This document shows, in pieces, positions 8,058 to 15,825 of a stretch of 22,026 nt of DNA; the first letter of the stretch is position 1, and the number at the start of each line of letters is the position of its first letter. Both the position numbers and the translations under genes were made by a program. The notes beneath the pieces are model-generated. The model had not been told where the DNA came from and did no database searches. It saw only the letters and a program-made list of their open reading frames with translations. Source of the DNA: Bacillota bacterium (GTDB lineage: Bacteria; Bacillota; Negativicutes; Sporomusales; Sporomusaceae); the NCBI GenBank assembly GCA_023388195.1, contig JAEWGR010000066.1, positions 1-22,026 of the forward strand. Reading direction: 5' to 3'.

Positions 8058-9221
8058 CTAGCTCTTGACCACACATCCCAGTAAGCGGGCCATACGTTGA
8101 TCCAACGACTCCGTTATAGCAGCGATTTCCGCTTGTTTTTTTTCGATAATAACGCGCGGCTTCCGGCTCGCTATGTCACCAAGCTTTACCCTGGAGTGAA
8201 CTTTGATACTCTCACGGCAGCAAACATCCTGACATAGACCACATTGCGTGCAGCGTGAGGTATGGAAAGAGATACTCCAGGAGCCCGCCTGCTGACCAAT
8301 AGCGAGGGCCGCGGTCGGACAGACCTCAGCGCAGACTCCACAGCCATTACAATTATCTGAAATCGCGATATCCCCCCAAAGCTTGCTGTCAATCACAGTA
8401 GAATATGCCGTGTTTTTGAGGTTTTCCAGGGAGCTTGCTAACGAACACCACTTATCAGGCAGAAATTTCGCTTCACCCATAGGATTCGGTAAGACGTTAT
8501 TTTCCTCGCGCTTGTCAGCCTCCTCTACTCCCATTTCCGGCAGCACTTGTGTAAGCAGGCTGGCAGTTTGGTTCTTAAAAGCGGTGAGAAAAGCTCGCCG
8601 TGACATGCCGGCCACCGCTCCCCCCGTGCCAGGCAGCGGTTTAATTATCGCCGGGATTTCCCGGGTAAATGCAATCACGGCAGGATAGTTGCAGCCTGCC
8701 AGCAGCCGGTTTGCCGTGTCCGCCATGGACTGAACCAGACCGCTAAGTTTATGCTGCGGACAGTCTGGACAAGCGGCATTGACAATGGATACGCCGGCTG
8801 CCCCCTGCAGCACCGCATAGATCAGGACGGCTTCATCACACCGGGCTGTACAGTGTACAGCGATGGCCCGCTGACGTTCTTCCGGGTGGGTTTTGAGATA
8901 GTCTTCACACGCGAAGGCGACTGCGCCGGAATGCTTTACATGGAGGGTTATAAGCGAGCACAGTTCAGCGTTAGAAGGCAGCTTGACAACAAGCGCACCG
9001 CCGGGGCAGACTGCAGCGCAGGCACCGCAGCCGGTGCACTTCCCGGCCAGTAAGGTGAGGCCTTCCCCGCAATGGATGGCCTCATGGGGACAGACCGCCA
9101 AACAACATTGACATGAGCTGTTAAGATGCCGGTTGCGGAGGCACCGCTCTTCCTGAACGACGATCCCCCGTTGTTCCAGCCGGACACAGGCGTTTGTAAA
9201 TTGTTCGAGTTTAGACAGCAT
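8058..9221 (-). CDS. Multi-cluster 4Fe-4S protein with MvhD-like middle segment, last gene of the molybdoenzyme operon
   Basis: This 387-residue protein probably passes electrons in the operon's redox chain. N-terminal ferredoxin motifs are CQCCLAVCP (37-45) and CTGCGACAAVCP (72-82). C-terminal motifs are CNGCGVCAEVCP (291-302) and CTQCGLCQDVCC (324-335). The middle holds HCTARCDEAVL and AACPDCPQHK, with Cys spacing that recalls MvhD/HdrA-associated proteins. The start at 9221 is chosen because GGAGGTGA lies eight bases before it. A start at 9296 would overlap the upstream gene by 67 bases and has no such site. An internal SRRAFL (207-212) looks like a twin-arginine motif, but no hydrophobic stretch follows. 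No transmembrane helix is seen, so the cell compartment is uncertain. The family is not one I can name with confidence. Confidence 0.85.
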   Translation of the reverse strand: MLSKLEQFTNACVRLEQRGIVVQEERCLRNRHLNSSCQCCLAVCPHEAIHCGEGLTLLAGKCTGCGACAAVCPGGALVVKLPSNAELCSLITLHVKHSGAVAFACEDYLKTHPEERQRAIAVHCTARCDEAVLIYAVLQGAAGVSIVNAACPDCPQHKLSGLVQSMADTANRLLAGCNYPAVIAFTREIPAIIKPLPGTGGAVAGMSRRAFLTAFKNQTASLLTQVLPEMGVEEADKREENNVLPNPMGEAKFLPDKWCSLASSLENLKNTAYSTVIDSKLWGDIAISDNCNGCGVCAEVCPTAALAIGQQAGSWSISFHTSRCTQCGLCQDVCCRESIKVHSRVKLGDIASRKPRVIIEKKQAEIAAITESLDQRMARLLGCVVKS

Positions 9222-9229
9222 GTAGTCAT

Positions 9230-10039
9230 TCACCTCCAGGGAAATCGAATTGCCTGAACCGGGCAGGCAACTGCACATTCTCTGCATTTGGTGCAATCGC
9301 TGATCCCCCCGGTTCCGCGGCCGGTCTTAAGGTCAATATCAAAGCTGCAGGCACTGCGGCAGCGCCGGCATTTGGTTTCAGTGACTTCTTCCAGACAAAG
9401 CGACCGATCTACGGCAGGCACAAGACGGTGGTTGAACCTGCTGAAGAGACTGAGCAAAGCACCGACGGGGCATAGTTTGCTACACCATTTTTTCAAGAGC
9501 ACAAGTTCAATAATGACAATAGCGGGAAAAACAATGAGATCTATGGTCGGTTCGTTGAAATGAACGAGGCGCAGCAAGGCAAATAAGGTAGCAAAAACGA
9601 GTCCGAGCGGGCAGATCAGACAGAATACGGGGAAGCCGCAAATAGCGGCAGTCCCCAGGGTTGCAGCGAGAATAACAGGTCCAGACGGCGGTAAACCGTC
9701 CCGGGTACGGTCATGCATGCTGGCCGCCTGGCCTTCATCGATGTTGTTGACTAATAATTTGCGCACCAGGGGAATGGGGCAGACCCAGCCGCAGAAAACA
9801 CGCCCCAGCAAGACGGTCAGCCCCACAATCACGAGAAAAGAGATAAGCAGCTGGGGTATGACCTCCCGGCTGGCAAGCGCTGTTTCCAGATAGCCCAGCG
9901 GGCAGATTGCGGAGATATTATCCACTCCGAACGCAGACAATGACCCCGTGCCGGCACCTTTGACCGCACCAATCATAATTGTGATTACCACAACCGCCAT
10001 GGATGTCAATCTAAGTGTCCTTGTTTTATTTTTATTCAT
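9230..10039 (-). CDS. NapH/MauN-type membrane ferredoxin, quinol dehydrogenase subunit
   Basis: This 269-residue inner-membrane protein should oxidise quinol and pass electrons to the NapG-like protein encoded just upstream. It has about four to five hydrophobic helices (for example around 12-28, 62-82, 121-158 and 166-184). CGWVCP (83-88) and CSKLCP (186-191) are the two CX3CP motifs diagnostic of NapH. The C-terminal domain has ferredoxin cysteines at 224, 227, 231 and 249, 252, 255, 259. ICPLG motifs recur at 45 and 142. The start overlaps the napG-like stop by four bases (ATGA), with GGGAGGGGA upstream. It ends nine bases before the next start, so translation is coupled along the operon. 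Confidence 0.92.
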   Translation of the reverse strand: MNKNKTRTLRLTSMAVVVITIMIGAVKGAGTGSLSAFGVDNISAICPLGYLETALASREVIPQLLISFLVIVGLTVLLGRVFCGWVCPIPLVRKLLVNNIDEGQAASMHDRTRDGLPPSGPVILAATLGTAAICGFPVFCLICPLGLVFATLFALLRLVHFNEPTIDLIVFPAIVIIELVLLKKWCSKLCPVGALLSLFSRFNHRLVPAVDRSLCLEEVTETKCRRCRSACSFDIDLKTGRGTGGISDCTKCRECAVACPVQAIRFPWR

Positions 10040-10629
10040 ACGCTTTTATCCCCTCCCGCCGCAAGGGGTGTGACGACAATGCCGCGAACCTTGCCGCCAG
10101 TGTAGGACCGCATCACCAACGCCGGGCAGACTCTTTCACAAAGACCACAGCCGTTGCACCTACAGGGATCGACGACAGGGCGGCTCTGTCTGTCAGCCGT
10201 GATCGCCTGATAGGGGCATGCCTTCATGCACACCTTACAACCGCCTGAGTCCCAGGCAATGCAAATAGCCCTCTGCACTATCGCCAAACCAATCTTTACA
10301 GTTTTGCTGTCAAACGGGGTCAGCGCCCGGGTGGGGCAGACCTCTACACATCTGTTGCAAAAGGTGCAGTAGCCGAGATGATACTTCATCACCGGCGTAC
10401 GCGCAGCCAGGATGGCGTCCGCTACATTCGCCAAACCGATTACAGAGGTTGGGCAGACACTTCGGCAACGGTCACAACGGAGACAGCGCGAGATAAATAA
10501 GGCCTCGTCCTGTCCTCCCGGGGGCCGGAGAAGAGGCTTACGCGGTAAAAGCTTAGAGGCCTCTCCCAGCCCGAGAAGAAGGGCAAACGCTCCGCCGGAT
10601 ATTTTTAGGAAGGTTCGCCGTGAGGTCAT
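10036..10629 (-). CDS. NapG-type Tat-exported ferredoxin with four 4Fe-4S clusters
   Basis: This 197-residue periplasmic or membrane-anchored electron carrier is the usual partner of NapH. SRRTFLK (3-9) followed by a hydrophobic stretch (12-21) is a twin-arginine signal. Four cysteine groups follow: 49/52/55/59, 88/91/94/98, 131/134/138 with C123, and 158/161/164/168. The length is slightly short for NapG. The start lies directly after the chaperone stop, with no gap. In nitrate and other reductase systems NapGH pass quinol electrons to a periplasmic reductase; here no NapA, NapB or NapC is seen, and the likely acceptor is the molybdoenzyme of this operon or the 387-residue Fe-S protein. The exact partner is inferred. 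Confidence 0.9.
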   Translation of the reverse strand: MTSRRTFLKISGGAFALLLGLGEASKLLPRKPLLRPPGGQDEALFISRCLRCDRCRSVCPTSVIGLANVADAILAARTPVMKYHLGYCTFCNRCVEVCPTRALTPFDSKTVKIGLAIVQRAICIAWDSGGCKVCMKACPYQAITADRQSRPVVDPCRCNGCGLCERVCPALVMRSYTGGKVRGIVVTPLAAGGDKSV

Positions 10630-11316
10630 CTAGGAGCCGACCTCGGGCATCGTTTCCTCAATTAGCGCTTCCAGGTTAGCGCGTTCCAAGCGTAAGTAGC
10701 CATTGGTTATGTTGACAATGCCTTGATAAAGCCCTGTTTCGGCATACTTCCCGATGTCGGCACAAAAGGCCGGAACCCAGTTTAGCAAATGAGCGCCAAG
10801 AAAATCGGCCTGCTCTTGAAGATAAGCGGCAACTGCCTGCCAGTCACTTACAGCCAAAGCTTGCTGGGTCTCCCGGCATAGATACGCCATGAATTCAAGC
10901 TCAAGGGCGATATGATCTTCCGGCAAATCGAGCGTTTCCAGCTTGGTCAAACCTTTGGCGCGGTAGGCTGCTGCCACTTGATCTCGCGCCTCTTGCATGA
11001 TCAGCCGCTTGGGACTTGTATAAACCGACTCGTACGGATAGGCAGCATCGCTGCCGGCTATCCCCGCACCAAGAAATACCCGCGCGTAGTCCACGGCCAG
11101 ATCGGTTAATGGATCGCTAGGGAGATTCTGACAATATGTGCTAAGCATCCGGTATCCTTGGGCCAGTTCGTCTTCCCCGCACTCGTCAGGAAAACACATG
11201 CTTTTCATCTGCTCAAGTAATGTCTGATCGACTTCCAGCTGGTAGAGCCGTCCTAAAAACCGGTACAAATTCTCCCGGTTTTCCATAATCATTGAGTACT
11301 CTGCTATTTTCTCCAC
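10630..11316 (-). CDS. TorD/DmsD-family molybdoenzyme maturation chaperone
   Basis: This 228-residue, all-helical cytoplasmic protein binds the Tat leader of a molybdopterin enzyme and holds back export until cofactor is inserted. The signature PEDHIALELEFM is at 132-143, and YPYESVYTSPKRLIMQ (93-108) is also typical. The start codon is GTG at 11316, supported by GAGGG six bases upstream; an out-of-frame ATG overlaps it by two bases. It follows the DmsC-like gene after 74 bases, a gap that holds a hairpin, and abuts the napG-like gene. Its client is almost certainly the catalytic subunit encoded at 12866-15559; the napG-like Tat protein is a second possibility. Confidence 0.93.
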   Translation of the reverse strand: MEKIAEYSMIMENRENLYRFLGRLYQLEVDQTLLEQMKSMCFPDECGEDELAQGYRMLSTYCQNLPSDPLTDLAVDYARVFLGAGIAGSDAAYPYESVYTSPKRLIMQEARDQVAAAYRAKGLTKLETLDLPEDHIALELEFMAYLCRETQQALAVSDWQAVAAYLQEQADFLGAHLLNWVPAFCADIGKYAETGLYQGIVNITNGYLRLERANLEALIEETMPEVGS

Positions 11317-11344
11317 ATTTTTCCCTCACTGTTTTATTACCGTT

Positions 11345-11371
11345 GGGGAAAAGCTGCGAACCGCTTCCCCC
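11345..11371 (-). other. Intra-operon hairpin between dmsC-like and torD-like genes
   Basis: On the minus strand GGGGAAGC and GCTTTTCCCC pair with a two-base bulge around an eight-base loop. No U-run follows it in the operon direction, so it is not a typical terminator there. On the plus strand CTTTTTTA follows, so it could stop antisense transcription. It may mark an mRNA processing or stability point that separates enzyme and chaperone levels. Confidence 0.5.
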
Positions 11372-11390
11372 ACTTTTTTATCATGCTAGT

Positions 11391-12284
11391 TTAAAAATAT
11401 TGCTTAATACTGCTTCCAAGCAAAAACATCAAGGCCCGAAAAGCAACGCCGGCTGCGAGAACAGAGCAGAAACCAGCTTTAGCCAGCATAGCTTCATTAC
11501 TTTTCGTATAAAACCTGGTTAACAACGCCGTAGGAACCACTAAGCCCAGCAGCACCCAGCCACCCCAGAAGAGCGGTGCCAGATTACCTGCCAAAACCCG
11601 CGTAACAGAGCGAGCTACATCAGGGTAAGGCGCTGCGGCGATGTGAACCAGATACGCAACCAGTACTACCGCGTGCATGGCAAGTGCCAGCAGCGTTGTC
11701 CGTTTTACCATTGCCGCTGCGGCTGCCGTTTCCGTTGTCGCTGCTGTTTCTGCTGCCGTTAAGGTGGTCGCTGTTGCCTTGTGGTCTGCTGACCATTGAA
11801 GCAACAGGCTGATACTGAAGCAACCCATAACGGCTGCTGAAACCAGATACAAAGCCGGCAGAATTAATGTGTTCCAGGCCGGTATGGCTGCCATTACGTA
11901 GGCATCGCCATTAACAAAAGTAAGCAGGGTTGCAAGTATCGCGCCAACAGTGCCGATGATTTTGCAGGTCCCGGCCGCAGCCTCTCTTCTGAGGGCCAGA
12001 AGATAAACGACAATGGCCAGACCCAGCAGAAAGATCAGCATTGATTCCAGGAAAATGCCGGAGGTTGGATGACCCAGCGCACCAAACATCCGCTCCGGAT
12101 GGCCTAAATGCAGGGTGCTTGCTACGCCGCCGATGCCGATTGATAAAATCGCCGCCTGTGCGCTTACCGTTCTAATTTGTTTTGCCTTGCCAACCCATTC
12201 AGTCAGGATAACAGAACCAACAAAGGTCCCACAGCCAAGGCCGATAAATAAGGTGAAGAAAACCAATGGCCATTGAATACTCAT
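11391..12284 (-). CDS. DmsC-type membrane anchor and quinol-oxidising subunit
   Basis: This 297-residue integral membrane protein with about eight helices anchors the catalytic and Fe-S subunits and takes electrons from menaquinol. The opening WPLVFFTLFIGLGCGTF and the segment LHLGHPERMFGALGHP are characteristic of DmsC. Length matches the family (about 280-300). A cytoplasmic or periplasmic loop near residues 168-192 is unusually rich in Ala and Thr (AAETAATTETAAAAA), a low-complexity insertion. The start is four bases after the Fe-S subunit stop, with GGAGGGAGTGA upstream. Quinol-site residues cannot be assigned by eye. Confidence 0.92.
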   Translation of the reverse strand: MSIQWPLVFFTLFIGLGCGTFVGSVILTEWVGKAKQIRTVSAQAAILSIGIGGVASTLHLGHPERMFGALGHPTSGIFLESMLIFLLGLAIVVYLLALRREAAAGTCKIIGTVGAILATLLTFVNGDAYVMAAIPAWNTLILPALYLVSAAVMGCFSISLLLQWSADHKATATTLTAAETAATTETAAAAAMVKRTTLLALAMHAVVLVAYLVHIAAAPYPDVARSVTRVLAGNLAPLFWGGWVLLGLVVPTALLTRFYTKSNEAMLAKAGFCSVLAAGVAFRALMFLLGSSIKQYF

Positions 12285-12288
12285 ATGC

Positions 12289-12864
12289 TCACTCCCTCCA
12301 TGCGGCCGTTTTGCTATGCATAATATACCGGGCAGAAGGACGGTTTCCTACATCCGGCAGGACATGCACATTTTCGCTACCGGCTTTTTGGATGACTTTG
12401 GCAACATCACTGTTGGGATTATCGATGTCGCCGACAAACCGGCAGGAGGCCGGGCAATTTTTAACACAGGCCGGCTGCTCGCCATTGGTGTGCAGTTGGG
12501 CGCACAGCGTGCACTTTTCCACTACCTTTGTTTCTTCGTTGAAGGTACGGACGCCATAGGGGCAGGCCATCATACAATACCGGCAGCCGATGCACTTTTC
12601 CTTGTCGATGAGGACAACGCCCTCTTCGTTCTTATAGGACGCCCCGGTCGGACAAACCTTAACGCACGGTGCACTCTTGCATTCCTGGCACATGGCCGGC
12701 AGATAGTACAATTGCAGATTAGGATAGGTACCAGTCGGTCCCACAGTCAGCACTTTATTCCAGGTACAGCCAAGAACAACGCCGTTTTCCTGCTTGCATG
12801 CCACTTCGCATGATTTACAGCCAATACAGCGATCTAAATCAACAATCATTGTTCTTTGGGTCAT
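12289..12864 (-). CDS. DmsB/PhsB-type four-cluster ferredoxin subunit
   Basis: This 191-residue electron-transfer subunit links the membrane anchor to the molybdopterin subunit. CIGCKSCEVAC (13-23), CQECKSAPCVKVCP, CIGCRYCMMACP and CTLC...CVKNCP supply the sixteen cysteines of four 4Fe-4S clusters. There is no signal peptide, as expected for a subunit carried across the membrane by its Tat-exported partner. An excellent AAGGAGG lies seven bases before the ATG. The gap to the catalytic-subunit stop is one base. The assignment to the DmsB fold is firm. Which reductase it serves follows from its position and not from its own sequence. Confidence 0.95.
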   Translation of the reverse strand: MTQRTMIVDLDRCIGCKSCEVACKQENGVVLGCTWNKVLTVGPTGTYPNLQLYYLPAMCQECKSAPCVKVCPTGASYKNEEGVVLIDKEKCIGCRYCMMACPYGVRTFNEETKVVEKCTLCAQLHTNGEQPACVKNCPASCRFVGDIDNPNSDVAKVIQKAGSENVHVLPDVGNRPSARYIMHSKTAAWRE

Positions 12865-12865
12865 G

Positions 12866-15559
12866 TTATACCTCCTTATCCTGTAACGGAGTAGGATCAG
12901 AGGGTTCAGGCAGCCAGGCCTTGAACTCCTCCGGTTTCAGCCAAACGCCTTTAGGCGGCCCATCCGCTTTTGCTACCCTGACAAGATAGCCTCTGAGGGT
13001 ATATGTGCCGATAACATCATTGAAGGGAGCATCATTCTTGGAAAGTACGTTGACGTTGACTTCCTGCCAGCCATGCGTAGCGGTATTCAGGGTTTCCGGC
13101 GTCCAAAACCTTTCCATATAGACAACTCCCGGGTTAATCCCCTCCGTTACCCAGGCCTTAGCCTTAATCTTGCCGCGCTGGGACTCGACGTTCACCCAGT
13201 CTCCCTGGGAGATACCATATTTTTTAGCGGCCTGGGGGTGAATCCATATTTCCGGCGCAGGATAAATTTCTCTCAGCCAGGGAATGTTCCGCAAGGTTCC
13301 ATGATGGAAATACGGCAGCCGGCCGTTAGTCATAACCAGCGGGAACTTCTCGGCCAGCTCGCTGCCGGCCAGCGGACTTTCAAACGGCTCCTCGAAATAG
13401 GGCAGCGGATCATAGTCTTTTGAGGCCGGCGGCAGCGGGTAAGGACTTACCGGCGCCCCTGTCCGCCCTAACGTGATGAAAGCCTCGCCGTAAATCTCGA
13501 CTTTTTGACTTGGCCGGCCGAAGCCTTTAGGCTTTCCGGTCTTGAGATCCAGCTCCTTGTATGTGTAATAGCGGCGCCATTTATTGATAGGCATGGCTTC
13601 ATAAGGCACCTTTTGCGCAAGGTCCCTAAATGTCATACCTAGTTTTTTCCTGCAATTCCAGTCAAGAAATTCCTCCATAGAGTCCCAATAAGGCTGTTCC
13701 GGTGCCGTTTTTTCCGGATCAAACGCAGCTTTACAGGCCTGATGCCCCAGTTCTCCGCACCGCTTGGCAATTTTCGCCCAGATCACAGTTTCATTCATAG
13801 TTTCATAGGTGTGGGTAACCGCCTGCCGCACGAACAGCATGTTGAGCGGCGGCACAACATAATCCGACTCCAGCCACTCCGTCGTCGGCAGCAAAACATC
13901 GGCATATGCGGAAAACGAGGTGGGATACATGTACATGTGAACAATGAAATCCATTTTCTCCAGGGCTTCAATCCAGGACGAGGCATTAGCAAGCATGGCC
14001 AGTTTATTGCCGGAACGCTCAAGCCATACTTTTACCGGATAAGGCTTTCCCGTTTTGATGGCTTCGAGAACAGTCGGACTGTGACAGGAGCCCCATGAAT
14101 TCGCCCCCTTATATTCAATACCGCCAAGACGTTTTTTGAATTGTTCAGGCGATATGAATTTATACAGCGGGGAAACAGCCGAGTCAGCAAATTTGACATC
14201 ACCAAAGTTTTGGAGAAGCGCCCCGGGTTTTTGTACATAACCCATCATTAAGTCCAGCGCACAGGCTCCCATTGCCGCCTGGACCGATTGAGGGTTCTGG
14301 TCGGTAGCAACGCCAAGGCTGAGACCGCCAGGGCCCCGGGCATAAATTTTTATGGCTTTTTCAATCTTATCTGCTTCCAGCCAGCAGATTTCGGCTGTCT
14401 TTGCCAGCGTAAACGGTTCGCACCGCTCTTTATAAAGCTGGAAACCGGTCTTGCATGCAAGGCCATTAACCGTAAAAGCACCAAACAGCTCGGGTTCAAG
14501 GTTTTCATCCCAGGGATAAGGCAGCGCTTTTGCCGATTGCGTCTTTTTATCCCATACCACATAAGTATTCGAATCACCACCAGGTGTAATATCGCTTTCA
14601 CGAAGACACATTTTGGTCTGGGTGTTTACCAGGAAAGGAAGATTTGACCACTTCATTACAAATTCTTCGTCATAGAGTTTTTGATCAATAATATATTTAA
14701 TCCAGCATAGTTCGAGCGCCACATCGGTGCCCGGTCTGATTGGCAGCCACACGTCCGCCTTGGCCGCATCTGCCGTAAAGCGTGGATCGACAACAACAGT
14801 CTGCACACCTCTTGCTCTTAGTTCTGCAACCGCCCGGCCGCCCTGAGAAGGACTATTATAGGCAGGACAGGCGCCCCATAATACCAGTGATTTCATAGGC
14901 GTATCTTCATGAAAATAAATTTCATGCGCCTCGCTATCGGCGATACTGGTGGTCTGATACCACATTTCTGTTTGTCCATACATCAGTTTGTAGGTAAGGG
15001 TTCTTGGCATATAACACTGCTGAGCGCCCGGCTCAAACCAGTTCGGTGTACCAAATACGCTGGCAAACCTTCTGACACTGCCGAACTCCGGATTGCCCCC
15101 GCCGCCGGTTGTGCAGAGTACGGCTTCGGCGCCGTATTTTTCCCGGACATCCATGAGCTTTTTAGCGATGGTATCAATCGCCTCTTCCCAGGACACCCGC
15201 TTCCATTTGTTTTCACCGCGCGCGCCGACACGAACCAGCGGATACTTATTGCGGTTTGGATTATAGAGTGCCTGTATACCGGCAAGTCCTTTCGCACAAA
15301 CCCGGCCTCTGGTCATTGGTTGATCCGGGTCACCTTCGATTTTAATTAAACGGCCGTCCTTCACATGGGCCAGGATACCACATTTACCAATACAGCCCCG
15401 GCAGCAGGTCCTGATGATTTTTGTCTCGGCTGTTGTTGCCGGTTCCCCGGCAGCATTCGTTCGCGTGAGTCCGTTCAGCGAGCTGCCAAGCGCGGCAGCA
15501 AGCCCGGTTATGGCCGTCGCTTTGAGAAATTGTCTTCGGTTAAGTATTAATTGTTTCAT
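12866..15559 (-). CDS. Tat-exported molybdopterin oxidoreductase, DMSO-reductase superfamily catalytic subunit, substrate unknown
   Basis: This 897-residue enzyme binds a bis-pyranopterin Mo or W cofactor. NRRQFLK (7-13) plus a hydrophobic stretch is the twin-arginine signal. Cys 53, 56, 60 and 88 (CRGCIGKC and RVCAKG) bind one 4Fe-4S cluster. Cys182 in GAQQCYMPR sits where the metal ligand falls in this superfamily, so Cys ligation is likely, unlike the Ser of DmsA. The C-terminal cofactor domain has WIHPQAAKKYGISQGDWV. As I recall it, the alignment around Cys182 and the DPLPYFEEP region resembles the acetylene hydratase and catechol dehydroxylase clade. The B and C subunits argue for a reductase with a quinol donor. 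AAAGGGGAG supports the start. It is the first operon gene, behind a sigma-54 promoter. The acceptor (S compound, S/N-oxide, catechol or other) is unresolved. Confidence 0.93.
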   Translation of the reverse strand: MKQLILNRRQFLKATAITGLAAALGSSLNGLTRTNAAGEPATTAETKIIRTCCRGCIGKCGILAHVKDGRLIKIEGDPDQPMTRGRVCAKGLAGIQALYNPNRNKYPLVRVGARGENKWKRVSWEEAIDTIAKKLMDVREKYGAEAVLCTTGGGGNPEFGSVRRFASVFGTPNWFEPGAQQCYMPRTLTYKLMYGQTEMWYQTTSIADSEAHEIYFHEDTPMKSLVLWGACPAYNSPSQGGRAVAELRARGVQTVVVDPRFTADAAKADVWLPIRPGTDVALELCWIKYIIDQKLYDEEFVMKWSNLPFLVNTQTKMCLRESDITPGGDSNTYVVWDKKTQSAKALPYPWDENLEPELFGAFTVNGLACKTGFQLYKERCEPFTLAKTAEICWLEADKIEKAIKIYARGPGGLSLGVATDQNPQSVQAAMGACALDLMMGYVQKPGALLQNFGDVKFADSAVSPLYKFISPEQFKKRLGGIEYKGANSWGSCHSPTVLEAIKTGKPYPVKVWLERSGNKLAMLANASSWIEALEKMDFIVHMYMYPTSFSAYADVLLPTTEWLESDYVVPPLNMLFVRQAVTHTYETMNETVIWAKIAKRCGELGHQACKAAFDPEKTAPEQPYWDSMEEFLDWNCRKKLGMTFRDLAQKVPYEAMPINKWRRYYTYKELDLKTGKPKGFGRPSQKVEIYGEAFITLGRTGAPVSPYPLPPASKDYDPLPYFEEPFESPLAGSELAEKFPLVMTNGRLPYFHHGTLRNIPWLREIYPAPEIWIHPQAAKKYGISQGDWVNVESQRGKIKAKAWVTEGINPGVVYMERFWTPETLNTATHGWQEVNVNVLSKNDAPFNDVIGTYTLRGYLVRVAKADGPPKGVWLKPEEFKAWLPEPSDPTPLQDKEV

Positions 15560-15637
15560 CTTTTCTCCCCTTTACCGATGAATGTCAGGCGTAAACTCTT
15601 ATTGTATATAAGCCAGCGCCTTGCCCTCCTTCCCAAG

Positions 15638-15654
15638 ATCCGGCCGTTCCGGAT
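15638..15654 (-). other. Small hairpin in the operon leader
   Basis: ATCCGG (15638-15643) and CCGGAT (15649-15654) pair around a five-base loop, about 20-35 bases into the predicted transcript. It might protect the 5' end. The effect is unknown. Confidence 0.35.
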
Positions 15655-15683
15655 GGTTGTAAACACTGCACAATATTCGGTTT

Positions 15684-15699
15684 TGCAAGATTCATGCCA
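15684..15699 (-). promoter_or_regulatory. Sigma-54 (-24/-12) promoter of the molybdoenzyme operon
   Basis: On the minus strand TGGCATGAATCTTGCA fits the TGGCAC-N5-TTGCW consensus at all but one defined base, and it keeps the YG-R extension after the -24 element. The predicted start of transcription is near 15673, giving a leader of about 114 bases before the ATG at 15559. An adjacent sigma-54 activator gene supports it. Confidence 0.85.
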
Positions 15700-15798
15700 T
15701 TCCCCGATCTGCCGCAATAACTGGTATAGCAGGGCCTGACAACCTATTATTTTCAACTTTACTTGGTAAAAAAAATAGATTTTTTCTCAAAATTATAC

Positions 15799-15825
15799 TT
15801 TTGTCATTCGCTTGCCCGGACAAAA
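15799..15825. promoter_or_regulatory. Candidate upstream activator site for the sigma-54 regulator
   Basis: TTTTGTC (15799-15805) and GACAAAA (15819-15825) form a perfect 7-base inverted repeat with a 13-base spacer. Its centre is about 139 bases before the predicted transcription start, within the range usual for enhancer-type sites of sigma-54 activators. A- and T-tracts between it and the promoter could help looping. The assignment to the adjacent regulator is inferred. Confidence 0.5.

Noticed and set aside
9222..9296. N-terminal extension of the 387-residue Fe-S protein from an ATG at 9296
   Set aside because: It would overlap the napH-like gene by 67 bases, and the strong GGAGGTGA lies just before the ATG at 9221.
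12316..12813. Plus-strand ORF of 165 codons
   Set aside because: It is a shadow of the four-cluster ferredoxin gene on the minus strand, with no RBS and no recognisable domain.
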